A stretch of 64,000 nucleotides of DNA. It comes from Merdicola sp905200315. Its GTDB lineage: Bacteria; Bacillota; Clostridia; TANB77; CAG-508. This document shows positions 17,136-25,681 of the stretch, piece after piece (within the stretch, counting starts at the first letter, position 1; the number at the start of each line of letters is the position of its first letter). The notes under the pieces are model-generated. The model was given only the letters and a program-made list of their open reading frames with translations. It did not search any database and was not told where the DNA came from. The DNA is taken from the NCBI GenBank assembly GCA_902461935.1, contig CABPZP010000002.1, forward strand, positions 55,446 through 119,445, given 5' to 3'. Position numbers and translations under genes: made by a program.

Positions 17136-17222
17136 ATGGCGGTCAATGACCGCCGCTACATTATTTTGGTATTAAAAAAATTTCTATTTTTGATTGTAGG
17201 GGCGGACGTCTCTGTCCGCCCG
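17136..17222. repeat. Two REP-like hairpins between serS and engB
   Basis: 17136-17160 in minus orientation (stem GGCGGTC/GACCGCC, foot GTAG on the minus strand). 17193-17222 in plus orientation (GTAGGGG foot, stem GGCGGAC/GTCCGCC). The head-to-head arrangement resembles a BIME pair. Confidence 0.8.
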
Positions 17223-17251
17223 TGTAGCTTCCAACATCTATAAAATACATT

Positions 17252-18538
17252 TTACTTTTTAGGCGAAATTTTCTCAATTCCACCCATATAAGGTCTTAAA
17301 ACTTCTGGAATTTTAATGCTTCCATCTGGTTGATAATTATTTTCAACAATAGCAATTAACATACGAGGCGGAGCAACAACAGTATTATTTAAAGTATGAG
17401 GTAAATAATTTCCTTTTTCACCTTTAATACGAATACCTAAACGTCTAGATTGGGCATCTGTTAAATTTGAACAGCTTCCAACTTCAAAATATTTCTTTTG
17501 TCTTGGACTCCATGCTTCTACATCACAACTTTTAGCTTTTAAATCTGCTAAATCTCCACTGCAACATTCCAAAGTTCTAACAGGCACATCCATACTTCTA
17601 AATAATTCAACTGTATATGACCACATTTTATCATACCAATTCCAACTATCTTCTGGTTCACATACAACAATCATTTCTTGTTTTTCAAATTGATGTATTC
17701 TATAAACACCACGTTCTTCAATACCGTGTGCACCTTTTTCTTTTCTAAAACAAGGTGAATATGAAGTTAAATTATAAGGTAAATCTTCTTTATTTAATAT
17801 TTGATCTTTAAAGCGTCCAATCATAGAATGTTCACTTGTACCGATTAAATATAAATCTTCACCTTCAATTTTATACATCATTGCATCCATTTCTTCGAAA
17901 CTCATAACACCTGTAACAACGTCAGAACGAATCATATAAGGTGGAATGCAATAAGTAAATCCTTTGTTAATCATAAAGTCTCTTGCATAAGTAAGAACTG
18001 CAGAATGTAGTCTAGCAACATCGCCTAAAAGATAATAAAAACCGTTTCCAGCAACTCTTCTAGCACTATCTAAATCAAGTCCACCCAAATTTTCTAAAAT
18101 TTTACCGTGAAATGGAATTTCATAATCTGGAACTACAGGTTCACCATATTTTTTTATTTCAACATTTTTACTATCGTCTTCACCTATTGGAACAGATTCA
18201 TGCATAATATTAGGTATTTTCATCATTCTAGATTTTATCTCTTCTGCATATTCAGCTTCTAATTTTTCATTTTCTTCAAGTTCAGAGTTTATTTTTTGAA
18301 CTTCAGCTTTTATTTTTTCAGTTTCATCTTTTTTGCCTTCACGCATTAAAGAACCAATTTGATTACTTAAATTTTTTCTGTTCATTCTTAATTCATCACC
18401 ATGAAGTTTTGCTTTTCTATTTTTTACATCTAAATCTAAAACTTCATCAACCAAAACTAATTTGTGATTTTGAAATTTTTTACGAATATTTTCTTTTACA
18501 AGTTCAGGATTTTCTCTAATAAGTTTTATATCTATCAT
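17252..18538 (-). CDS. serS: Seryl-tRNA synthetase
   Basis: 428 aa. N-terminal antiparallel coiled coil (residues about 30-100), then the class II catalytic core with motif 2 (SPCFRKEKGAHGIEERGVYRIHQF) and motif 3 (LNNTVVAPPRMLIAIVENNY); the serine-specific TSEHSM region is present. I start at MIDIKLIRENPE because GGAGG lies 5 nt before that ATG; the ATG 12 nt upstream would leave the SD inside the gene. Confidence 0.97.
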   Translation of the reverse strand: MIDIKLIRENPELVKENIRKKFQNHKLVLVDEVLDLDVKNRKAKLHGDELRMNRKNLSNQIGSLMREGKKDETEKIKAEVQKINSELEENEKLEAEYAEEIKSRMMKIPNIMHESVPIGEDDSKNVEIKKYGEPVVPDYEIPFHGKILENLGGLDLDSARRVAGNGFYYLLGDVARLHSAVLTYARDFMINKGFTYCIPPYMIRSDVVTGVMSFEEMDAMMYKIEGEDLYLIGTSEHSMIGRFKDQILNKEDLPYNLTSYSPCFRKEKGAHGIEERGVYRIHQFEKQEMIVVCEPEDSWNWYDKMWSYTVELFRSMDVPVRTLECCSGDLADLKAKSCDVEAWSPRQKKYFEVGSCSNLTDAQSRRLGIRIKGEKGNYLPHTLNNTVVAPPRMLIAIVENNYQPDGSIKIPEVLRPYMGGIEKISPKK

Positions 18539-18616
18539 AATAGCCTCCATAAAAATAAAATTAATAAGTGCATTTTACAACAATATAAACAAAAAAGCAA
18601 ATTTTTAAACTTATGT

Positions 18617-18645
18617 TTGACAATTAAATGTTTGTATGGTAGAAT
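18617..18645 (+). promoter_or_regulatory. lexA promoter
   Basis: TTGACA (18617-18622), 17-nt spacer, TAGAAT (18640-18645). I see no convincing GAAC-N4-GTTC LexA box; a CAAACAT on the minus strand is shared with the YgjP-gene promoter but is weak evidence. Confidence 0.7.
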
Positions 18646-18672
18646 ATACAAAAAAATTAGGAGCGTGATTAA

Positions 18673-19323
18673 ATGAAAAAGGATGCAAATGGACTAAATA
18701 AAAGAGAAAGAGCAATACTAAAATTTATAGAAAAACAAATACAAACAAACGGATATCCACCATCAGTTAGAGAAATAGGAAAGGCAGTTGGATTAAGTTC
18801 AACAGCAACAGTACATGGCTATCTAGCACAACTAGAATCAAAAGGATTTATAAAAAAAGAATCACAAAAAGGTAGAACACTTAGACTTTTGAAAGGCGCA
18901 GATGGAATAAAAAAAGAAAAATCAGTTAAAGATTTTTACACACATAAAGAACTTGCAGAAGTGCCGGTTATAGGTAAAGTTACAGCAGGAGCACCAATAT
19001 TAGCAGTTGAAAATGTTACAGATACTTTTCCAATTCCAATAGATTTTGTTGGAAATAGCGAAGCCTTTATGCTAAAAGTTAGAGGAGAAAGTATGATAGA
19101 AGCAGGTATTTTAGATGGAGATCTAATACTTGTAAAGAAACAAGATAGCGCACGTAATGGAGAAATGGTAGTAGCTTTAGTAGGAGATGAAGCAACAGTT
19201 AAAACATTTTACAAAGAAAAAGACCATATACGTTTACAACCAGAAAACAGTACAATGGATCCAATAATAGTTCCAGACTGTAAAATACTAGGAAAAGTTG
19301 CTGGTGTATTTAGAAAAATGTAA
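18673..19323 (+). CDS. lexA: SOS repressor LexA
   Basis: 216 aa. N-terminal winged helix (ERAILKFIEKQIQTNGYPPSVREIGKAVGLSSTATVHGYL), linker, and C-terminal S24 self-cleavage domain: cleavage site A105-G106 in KVTAGAP, nucleophile S140 in GESM, general base K177 in ATVKTF. It represses DNA-repair genes until RecA-stimulated self-cleavage. SD TTAGGAG precedes the ATG. Divergent from serS. A hairpin (19341-19362) follows. Confidence 0.97.
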   Translation: MKKDANGLNKRERAILKFIEKQIQTNGYPPSVREIGKAVGLSSTATVHGYLAQLESKGFIKKESQKGRTLRLLKGADGIKKEKSVKDFYTHKELAEVPVIGKVTAGAPILAVENVTDTFPIPIDFVGNSEAFMLKVRGESMIEAGILDGDLILVKKQDSARNGEMVVALVGDEATVKTFYKEKDHIRLQPENSTMDPIIVPDCKILGKVAGVFRKM

Positions 19324-19340
19324 ATCATAAAATTTATAAT

Positions 19341-19362
19341 AGGCAGACAAATAAGTCTGCCT
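19341..19362 (+). terminator. Hairpin after lexA
   Basis: AGGCAGAC/GTCTGCCT stem of 8 bp, without a proper T tract. Confidence 0.45.
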
Positions 19363-19376
19363 AATTAAATAATATA

Positions 19377-19438
19377 GAAAGGAATTAATCAGTTACATAG
19401 ATTTTTTATTTCTATAAAATTGATTAAATAAAAAAAGA
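19377..19438 (+). promoter_or_regulatory. Split ribosome-binding site: SD and start codon separated by a hairpin
   Basis: GAAAGGA (19377-19383), then a 10-bp stem (19385-19394 with 19418-19427, one G-T pair) whose loop pairs further (ATAGA/TCTAT), then the ATG at 19439. A very similar arrangement precedes the gene at 30817. Confidence 0.45.
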
Positions 19439-20398
19439 ATGTTTTTTAATGAAAAAGAATACAAGGAATATTTAAAGAAAAATAAAATAAATAGAGGAGA
19501 CTTTGAAAGAAATAATACCTTTAGAAGAAATTTCCATGAACAAGATAAAAATGGTAGAATAATTATAGATATGAAGAAATCTACAGAATCAGCAATTGAT
19601 ATAAGTAACTATTCAACTCCTAAAGGATGGTATATGTTAGATAATATGGATATGGTTCTTGTAAAAAATATATTTGGAGATGTATATAGAAATTTAAACG
19701 AAGAAAAATATAATTTTAGTAAATACAATGCTATTATAATTCAATACTTATCGAAACAATTTGGAATTAAAAGTGCTAAATATTACTTAGCAACAGAAAA
19801 AGGAAATACGAGATTAACATATATAATAACACCAAGCTTTTTAAATAAAGATGAAAAATTAGTAGAGGGTAATTCAATATTGAAAGATCCAATGGAATTA
19901 AATATAGATAAAATTCTTAAACAGATTGAAGAATATGGAAAAGAGAAAAATTACAATATTGAAGATATTGTTTCAATAAAGCATGATTTTTTAAAGCAGA
20001 CAATTTTCAATAAGTTTGTTATGCAATCAGACGAAAATAATGGAAATTGGGCTATTATAGAAGATAAAATAAATGCAAAATTTTCTCCTATATATGATTA
20101 CGATTGTTCATGTGGAGTAGAAACCAAAAATAAGCATCTAAGAAGTACAAATAATGGAAGTACAGAATTGAAAGATGTATTAGAGCAATATAAAGATGAA
20201 AAATGGCTACAGAAATACGTAAAAATAGCAATTTCTAAAGTTGACTTTGATAAAATTATAGATAATATAGAAGATGATAGAATAAAAATTGAAGAAAAAG
20301 TTTTAAATAGATATAGAAAATTTTTTAATGAAAGAAAAGTCGAATTAGAAAAATTATATAACGATGTTTATGAACAAAAAGAAGTAGAAGAAAGATAG
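19439..20398 (+). CDS. HipA-like kinase-fold protein, orphan
   Basis: 319 aa. The C-terminal half looks like a HipA_C/CtkA-type kinase: DFLKQTIFNKFVMQSDENNGNWAII followed by FSPIYDYDCSCG, matching the pattern D-x3-N...N-W and (L/S)-P-(L/I)-YD-x-D of HipA catalytic and Mg-binding loops. The N-terminus (residues 1-130) is not recognised. No hipB-like HTH partner is adjacent, so a toxin role is doubtful; other family members are plain Ser/Thr kinases. The start has no normal SD next to it; see the split SD-hairpin site just upstream. Confidence 0.45.
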   Translation: MFFNEKEYKEYLKKNKINRGDFERNNTFRRNFHEQDKNGRIIIDMKKSTESAIDISNYSTPKGWYMLDNMDMVLVKNIFGDVYRNLNEEKYNFSKYNAIIIQYLSKQFGIKSAKYYLATEKGNTRLTYIITPSFLNKDEKLVEGNSILKDPMELNIDKILKQIEEYGKEKNYNIEDIVSIKHDFLKQTIFNKFVMQSDENNGNWAIIEDKINAKFSPIYDYDCSCGVETKNKHLRSTNNGSTELKDVLEQYKDEKWLQKYVKIAISKVDFDKIIDNIEDDRIKIEEKVLNRYRKFFNERKVELEKLYNDVYEQKEVEER

Positions 20399-20410
20399 AA
20401 TAAAAAATAG

Positions 20411-20450
20411 AAAAATGCACATACCAAAATAAAAGGTAGGTGTATTTTTT
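20411..20450 (+). terminator. Terminator with embedded SD for the next ORF
   Basis: 15-bp stem with one mismatch and one G-T pair (20411-20425 with 20435-20449), T6 tail. The 3' arm contains GGTAGGTG and the ATG of a 47-aa ORF follows at once (20451). Confidence 0.75.
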
Positions 20451-20594
20451 ATGGAAAAAAATCATAAAGAAGAAAGTGAAGATGTAACAAAATATGGTGA
20501 ATTTGTAACCTCATATTTTGCTTGGATACCAACAGAAAAGCAAAAAGATATTGTTAAAAAATTAGAAAAAATCACTAATAAAAACAATAAATAA
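20451..20594 (+). CDS. Small hypothetical protein (47 aa)
   Basis: MEKNHKEESEDVTKYGEFVTSYFAWIPTEKQKDIVKKL..., charged with one aromatic patch, not recognised. Its SD (GGTAGGTG) lies in the 3' arm of the preceding terminator hairpin, 7 nt before the ATG, so it would be made only from read-through transcripts. The same arrangement precedes the gene at 6117. Real gene status uncertain. Confidence 0.4.
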   Translation: MEKNHKEESEDVTKYGEFVTSYFAWIPTEKQKDIVKKLEKITNKNNK

Positions 20595-20607
20595 ATTAAC
20601 GTAAAAT

Positions 20608-20766
20608 ACTGCAGGAGCAGACATCTCTGGCAGACCAAAACAGAAAAAAATATATAAACTTACGTCAAACGTTGTAGGGGCGGATGCCTCTGTCCGCCCG
20701 TAAAAGAAAAAATTATATATAAATCAATGTCAAACATTGTAGGGGTCGGCGTCCTCGACGACCCGA
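20608..20766 (+). repeat. Cluster of three REP-like hairpins
   Basis: About 20608-20636: degenerate copy (GCAGGAG foot, stem interrupted). 20670-20700: GTAGGGG, stem GGCGGA/TCCGCC class. 20734-20766: GTAGGGG, stem GGGTCG/CGACCC. The second and third are preceded by the shared lead-in GTCAAAC(G/A)TT. They occupy much of the 431-bp gap before the YgjP gene; the rest (20767-20946) is AT-rich with a small ATACC/GGTAT hairpin and nothing else I can name. Confidence 0.85.
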
Positions 20767-20946
20767 AAAAAATATATATAAATTAACGTCAAAATTTATA
20801 ATTGAATTTACATATTTTATGTATATAACTGTCAATAAGGCTACGTTTATCATTGCTGATACCATTAAGGTATATATTAAAAAAATTACATGATTAAAAT
20901 ATAAAAAAACATAAGAAAAAAACGCGAACATTTTTTCAAAAAACTA

Positions 20947-20975
20947 TTGACAAATAAAAAATCTAATAGTAAAAT
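20947..20975 (+). promoter_or_regulatory. Promoter of the YgjP-like gene with flanking direct repeat
   Basis: TTGACA (20947-20952), 17-nt spacer, TAAAAT (20970-20975). Directly downstream, AACATAA occurs twice about 18 nt apart with GTTC and GAAC between them, which could be an operator. Confidence 0.65.
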
Positions 20976-21025
20976 ACAAACATAAGTTCAAACGAACATA
21001 AATTTGAAAAAAGGGAGCGATAAAA

Positions 21026-21709
21026 ATGAATATATTTGGAATAAAAAGCAATGTAATAGAGTATACAGTTAATAAGGCAGATAATAAAGGAATATATATA
21101 TCAGTACAAAATGGAGAAGTATTAGTAAACGCTCCTTGGTATGTTACAAGCAATCAAATACAAGAAGTTGTTGAACAAAAAAGAAAATGGATATTAGAAA
21201 AATTAAATGAATATGAAACAACAAGAAAGAATATAAAGAAATACATATATTTATTAGGAAAAAAATATGAATTAGAAATTAAATACGAAAATATTTCTGT
21301 ACCGGAAGTAAATGTAGAAAATAGCATTGTAGAAATTTTATTACCTAACAAATATAGAAAGATAGATAACAGAGCAATTATACAAATTGTATTAAATAAA
21401 TTAATAGAAAAAGTAGCACAAGATGAAATAGAAATGGCTATGGAAAAAGCAAGAGTATTATTAGGTTTTGCACCAGAGGATTTCAAAATAGAAAATATGG
21501 GAAATACATTAGGAAAATGTGAAAACAAAGTTATAACTATAAACCCAGAAGTTGCAAAATATAATAGAACCGTTATAGAATATGTTGTAATGCATGAATA
21601 TTGTCACTTAAAATATAAAACACACTCAAAAAAATTCTTAGAAATGATAGAAAAAAATCAAAAAAATTATGAAAAAATTGAAAATTTAATTTCAAAATAT
21701 AAATTCTAA
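21026..21709 (+). CDS. YgjP-like zinc metallopeptidase (M48-related, DUF45)
   Basis: 227 aa. Zinc motif HEYCH (H190, E191, H194) in YVVMHEYCHLKYKTHSKKF, the family's characteristic C-terminal helix, with a third ligand probably in the following KTHS. The N-terminal part carries the conserved RKRWI-like QKRKWILEKL. Family members are WLM/YgjP-type peptidases of unclear substrate. SD GGGAG precedes the ATG. The YihY gene follows by 33 nt in the same direction. Confidence 0.88.
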   Translation: MNIFGIKSNVIEYTVNKADNKGIYISVQNGEVLVNAPWYVTSNQIQEVVEQKRKWILEKLNEYETTRKNIKKYIYLLGKKYELEIKYENISVPEVNVENSIVEILLPNKYRKIDNRAIIQIVLNKLIEKVAQDEIEMAMEKARVLLGFAPEDFKIENMGNTLGKCENKVITINPEVAKYNRTVIEYVVMHEYCHLKYKTHSKKFLEMIEKNQKNYEKIENLISKYKF

Positions 21710-21742
21710 TGTATAATAATAAAAAATATTAGGAGTTTATAA

Positions 21743-22543
21743 ATGAGAGAAAAAATAAACAAAGTATTTGAAAAAATGGGAGATGACCATGTAAGTGAAT
21801 TTTCAGCACAATCATCTTATTATATGATACTTGCATTTGTCCCCTTTTTAATTTTATTATTATCGTTAATACAATTCACAGGAATAGAAGCGCAAACAGT
21901 GTATAACATTATTTCATATGTAATTCCATCCACAATGAAAGATATGGTTTTAGGAATAGTTCAAGAGGTATATTCCAAATCATATGGAACAATATCTATT
22001 GCAATATTATTTACATTATGGTCAGCAGGAAAAGGATTTTTTGCGTTAAATAAAGGACTTAACAACATTTATGAAATTGATGAAAGTAAATATATCTACC
22101 TAAAGGCAAAATCTATTCTAAATACAGTAATATTTTTAATATTAATTACAGTAGCACTTGTATTATTAGTATTTGGAAATAGCTTTATAACAATATTGCA
22201 AAATAAATTTGTATTCTTAGATAGTTTTTTCTGGAAAGCATTAGCAGAATTAGGGTATATAGTTTTCACATTTTTTATGTATATTGCTATATACAAATTT
22301 ATACCTAAACACAAAGTAAAAATACTATCACAAATACCCGGAGCATTTATTGGTTCAATAGGGCTAAACATTGTATCATTTATATTTGCAAAATATCTAA
22401 ATATATTTAAAGGATTCTCACTTATGTATGGAAGCTTAACAACAATTATGCTAATTATGATGTGGACATATACATGTATGTATACATTATTTTTAGGCGC
22501 AGAAATAAACAAAATAATAGACATTTTTAAAAACAATAAATAA
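21743..22543 (+). CDS. YihY/BrkB family integral membrane protein
   Basis: 266 aa with about six membrane helices (PFLILLLSLIQF; TISIAILFTLWSAGKG; NTVIFLILITVALVLLVFG; LGYIVFTFFMYIAIYKFIP; IPGAFIGSIGLNIVSFIF; IMLIMMWTYTCMYTLFLGA). The signature SAGKGFFALNKGLNNIY and the closing GAEIN match the YihY (formerly rbn) family, once taken for RNase BN but now regarded as a membrane protein of unknown transport function. SD TTAGGAG. Probably co-transcribed with the YgjP-like gene. Confidence 0.93.
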   Translation: MREKINKVFEKMGDDHVSEFSAQSSYYMILAFVPFLILLLSLIQFTGIEAQTVYNIISYVIPSTMKDMVLGIVQEVYSKSYGTISIAILFTLWSAGKGFFALNKGLNNIYEIDESKYIYLKAKSILNTVIFLILITVALVLLVFGNSFITILQNKFVFLDSFFWKALAELGYIVFTFFMYIAIYKFIPKHKVKILSQIPGAFIGSIGLNIVSFIFAKYLNIFKGFSLMYGSLTTIMLIMMWTYTCMYTLFLGAEINKIIDIFKNNK

Positions 22544-22554
22544 TTTAAAGTATC

Positions 22555-22589
22555 ATCAAACGTTGTAGGGGCACGGTGCTCCGTGCCCA
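22555..22589 (+). repeat. REP-like hairpin
   Basis: CAAACGTTGTAGGGG lead-in, stem GGCACGG/CCGTGCC. The gap from here to 22784 holds only AT-rich sequence. Confidence 0.85.
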
Positions 22590-22784
22590 AAAAAGATACA
22601 ATTCAAAATATCGTTAAATATTCTAACATCATATATCAGGAAATATTTAACAGAAACTATTGCGCAATAAATTTATTTAATGTAGAATATAAACATAATT
22701 TATATCGAACTAATTTTATTCAAATATTTAATTCTTAAATAGCCAAAAAAATTAAAATAATAAGAAAAATGGAGATGGTGCTTA

Positions 22785-23357
22785 TTGAACAATAAAATCA
22801 ATTCTGAGATAAATATTAATGAAAATGTAGAAAAAATTTACAACGATGATAGTATACCAAAATTTACATTCAAAGACTTTTTAAAATACCAGGCAATATT
22901 TCATCCAGAAGATAAAATAGAATTTGATAATATGCTTGAGCTTAACGAAGATTCAGAAGATTATAATTACAACAAGGTAAATAATGAACATGATAAAGTG
23001 TTTAGAACAATTTTAAGTGATAAAAAGGAAGCAGTAATTTTTATAAATAAAGCATTAGATTTAAATTTAAAAGAAAGTGAAATAGAAAAATACAAAGAAA
23101 ATTACATAACAGAAAATTTAATAAGAAAAATAAATAAAGAGGAGGAAAAAGAAATGTTAGCAATATTAGATACAATAGCTGAAGAAAATGAAAGAATATT
23201 ACAACAAGGAATAAGAAAAGGAATAAAAAAGGGAAAAATTGAGGGAATAAAAGAGACAACAATTAATAATGCAAAAAAGATGAAAAAAGCAAATATAGAT
23301 ATTAAATTAATAATGGAGATAACTGGTTTGAAAAAAGAAGAGATAGAAAGGTTATAA
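22785..23357 (+). CDS. Internally deleted Rpn-like nuclease/transposase family protein
   Basis: 190 aa. Residues about 65-110 match the N-terminus of Rpn-family PD-(D/E)XK proteins (HDKVFRTILSDKKEAVIFINKALDL...ENL). Residues about 122-190 match the C-terminus (MLAILDTIAEENERI, basic linker, AKKMKKANIDIKLIMEITGLKKEEIERL). The catalytic core between them is absent, so nuclease activity is unlikely. TTG start with GGAGATGG upstream. The first 60 residues carry an acidic segment of unknown origin. Flanked on both sides by REP hairpins of the same GCACGG class. Confidence 0.6.
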   Translation: MNNKINSEININENVEKIYNDDSIPKFTFKDFLKYQAIFHPEDKIEFDNMLELNEDSEDYNYNKVNNEHDKVFRTILSDKKEAVIFINKALDLNLKESEIEKYKENYITENLIRKINKEEEKEMLAILDTIAEENERILQQGIRKGIKKGKIEGIKETTINNAKKMKKANIDIKLIMEITGLKKEEIERL

Positions 23358-23389
23358 ATATTTGAAAAAACAAAAAATACAATTCAAAA

Positions 23390-23494
23390 TATCGTCAAAC
23401 ATTGTAGAGGCACGGTGCTCCGTGCCCGAAAATTAAAAATATAATCTAAAATTCTGTCAAAAGTTGTATGTATCGGTGTCCTTAGGGTAACCCG
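23390..23494 (+). repeat. REP-like hairpins (one good, one degenerate)
   Basis: 23398-23428: GTAGAGG foot, stem GGCACGG/CCGTGCC. 23461-23494: decayed copy, GTATGTATCGG...GGGTAACCCG. Confidence 0.75.
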
Positions 23495-23527
23495 AAGAAA
23501 AAAGATTTCTAAAAGGAGAGATAAAAA

Positions 23528-24151
23528 ATGAAAATTTTATTAATTAATGGTGGACCACACGAAAAAGGCTCAACAAATGTTGCATTAGAAGAGGTAGCCA
23601 AAACTTTAAATGAAAATAATATAGAAACAGAAATAATGTGGTTAGGAAACAATCCAATTGGAGGATGCATAGGATGTAACTATTGCTTAAAAAATAATAA
23701 TAGATGTTTTATGAAAGATAAAGTAAATGAATTTTTAGACAAAGTAGAAGAAACAGACGGATTTGTATTTGGAAGTCCTGTTCATTTTGCAGCTGCAAGT
23801 GGAGCATTAACATCCTTTTTAGATAGAGTTTTTTATGGAAGAGGAAAAATGTTTAAAAACAAGGTAGCTGCCTCAGTAGTAAGCTGTAGAAGAGGAGGTG
23901 CAACAGCAGCCTTTGATCAAATAAACAAATATGCACTAATGAACAATATGTATATAGTAGGAAGTTCATATTGGAACCAAATACATGGAAATAATGCAGA
24001 AGAAGCAAAGCAAGATTTAGAAGGATTACAAACTATGAGAAATCTAGCAAAAAATATGGCATACATATTAAAATGCATAAACAATGCAGAAGAAAATGGA
24101 ATACAAAAACCACAATATGAAGAAAAAATAAAAACAAATTTTATTAGGTAA
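23528..24151 (+). CDS. Iron-sulfur flavoprotein / NADPH-dependent FMN reductase family
   Basis: 207 aa. Flavodoxin-like fold beginning MKILLINGGPHEKGSTN (FMN phosphate loop). Cysteines C47, C50, C53 and C60 give C-x2-C-x2-C-x6-C, the compact 4Fe-4S motif of archaeal/clostridial iron-sulfur flavoproteins. GSPVHFAAASGALTSFLDRVFY is the FMN-binding loop of the reductase family. Likely a cytosolic electron carrier or reductase in an anaerobe; substrate unknown. SD AAAGGAGAG. Its own transcription unit between REP clusters. Confidence 0.85.
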   Translation: MKILLINGGPHEKGSTNVALEEVAKTLNENNIETEIMWLGNNPIGGCIGCNYCLKNNNRCFMKDKVNEFLDKVEETDGFVFGSPVHFAAASGALTSFLDRVFYGRGKMFKNKVAASVVSCRRGGATAAFDQINKYALMNNMYIVGSSYWNQIHGNNAEEAKQDLEGLQTMRNLAKNMAYILKCINNAEENGIQKPQYEEKIKTNFIR

Positions 24152-24245
24152 AAATAAATTCTAAAAAATGTTGCAATAAAAAATTATTTAATATAAAATA
24201 AATATGTAAAAATTAATCAATTATTTTTCTTTAAATTAATGTCAA

Positions 24246-24347
24246 ATACTATAGGGGGAAGGAGTCCCTAGGGAGACACACTAAAGGTAAATATAATAGA
24301 CAAACCAATGTCAAATATTGTAAGGGCGAACGCCTCTGTCCGCCCCA
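24246..24347 (+). repeat. REP-like hairpins before the FGE-fold gene
   Basis: 24246-24280: diverged copy (ATAGGGG...GTCCCTAGGGAG). 24315-24347: GTAAGGG foot, stem GGCG(A/G)AC...GTCCGCC. Both follow the lead-in AATGTCAAATA. Confidence 0.75.
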
Positions 24348-24372
24348 AAATAATAAAAAACAATATATATAA

Positions 24373-25596
24373 ATGAATAAGAACTTAAATTTTGGTATAA
24401 CTTTAATTGCCTTAATAATAACAATAATCATATTATTAATTCTTGCAGGTGTAACACTAAGCATGGTAATGGGAGAAAGCGGAATATTTGGAAAAGCCAA
24501 TATAGCAAGTGAAAATACAAAAATAGCAAATGCAAAAGAAATAATAAGGTTAGCAGTGATAGAAAATGAAGTATACAAAAATACAAATGATTCAAGAGCG
24601 AAAAGTGATAGTGGTTTACAAACAGAAATAGAAACAAAATTAACAAACGAAGGATATAAAGTAGAAGAAGGAAAAATAACAATAGGAAAAGCAGAACCAA
24701 TAGATATAGCAGAAGAAATAAAAAAATCGTCAACAGGAGAAAATGGAAGTTCTGGTGGAAACGTAACAATAGAAAAAGGAGATAATACACAAGGAACAGA
24801 GCCTAAAACAATAAATGGAAAACCAGCAACATACAGTAACCCAATAATACCAGCAGGATTTAAAGCAGTAGATAGCTCAATAGATAATACAATAGATAGT
24901 AAAGCAAGTTGGACAAATGGAGAAGGATATAAATACGGATTGGTAATAGAAGATAAAGAAGGAAACCAATTTGTATGGATAGCAGTAGATGGAACAAATG
25001 TAGTATTAAATAGATATCAATTTCAAGATAGTTTAAATTACAATAGTGAAAGTTATAACAATTATAGTGAAACAAAAGATACTACTTGGGCAGAAAAAGT
25101 TGGAAAATATGGAGGATATTATATAGGAAGATATGAAACAAAATATGAAAATAGTAAATGTGTAGTAAAACAAGGAAAAGTTCCAACGGTAGATGTTACA
25201 AGAGATACAGCACGTGGATATGCACAAAAAATGAAAAACGATTATGGATATGGCGTAACAACAGATTTATTAAATAGTTATATGTGGGATACAGCCCTGA
25301 AATATATAGATTATTATACCCAAAGCAGTTTTTCAACAACAACAGGACTAGGAAATGCCGGGAAAATAAATAGTGGAGCTGTAGCAAGTGGCTCATATAG
25401 TAACGATATAAAATGTAATATAGCAGATATGAGTGGAAATGCATGCGAATGGACAACAGAATACTATAGTTCGAGTATTCCGTGCGTTTATCGTGGTGGC
25501 ATTTACTTTTATAGCAGCGCAGCGTGTAGGCGTTCTTACGGTACTACCAGTGATAGCGGTAGTTATGTAGGGTTTCGTTGTGCGCTTTATTGGTAG
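24373..25596 (+). CDS. Pilin-type N-terminus plus FGE/SUMF1-fold C-terminus; probable DGR variable protein
   Basis: 407 aa. Type IV prepilin-like start (NFGITLIALIITIIILLILAGV) for membrane anchoring, a spacer, then a formylglycine-generating-enzyme-like (C-type-lectin-like) domain from about residue 190 (FVWIAVDG, GGYYIGRYE, NSYMWDTALKYI, MSGNACEWTTEYY, YRGGIYF, SYVGFRCALYW). The last roughly 110 bases (about 25485-25593) are clearly more GC-rich than the rest of the gene and encode the surface-exposed tip residues, as in variable regions of diversity-generating retroelement targets. No reverse transcriptase or template repeat is in the window. No clear SD. Display at the cell surface and ligand binding are inferred. 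Confidence 0.72.
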   Translation: MNKNLNFGITLIALIITIIILLILAGVTLSMVMGESGIFGKANIASENTKIANAKEIIRLAVIENEVYKNTNDSRAKSDSGLQTEIETKLTNEGYKVEEGKITIGKAEPIDIAEEIKKSSTGENGSSGGNVTIEKGDNTQGTEPKTINGKPATYSNPIIPAGFKAVDSSIDNTIDSKASWTNGEGYKYGLVIEDKEGNQFVWIAVDGTNVVLNRYQFQDSLNYNSESYNNYSETKDTTWAEKVGKYGGYYIGRYETKYENSKCVVKQGKVPTVDVTRDTARGYAQKMKNDYGYGVTTDLLNSYMWDTALKYIDYYTQSSFSTTTGLGNAGKINSGAVASGSYSNDIKCNIADMSGNACEWTTEYYSSSIPCVYRGGIYFYSSAACRRSYGTTSDSGSYVGFRCALYW

Positions 25597-25681
25597 CACT
25601 GAGTCCTGCATAATAATAAATCAACCATTGAAAAATAATAAAAAAAGGTATAAAATACAATACAGAAAAGGAGCTGATTAT

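Noticed and set aside
18617..18672. LexA box in the lexA promoter
   Set aside because: Only a weak CAAACAT half-site is present; no GAAC-N4-GTTC palindrome.
19439..20398. HipBA toxin-antitoxin system
   Set aside because: No HTH antitoxin gene adjoins and similarity is limited to kinase-like motifs.
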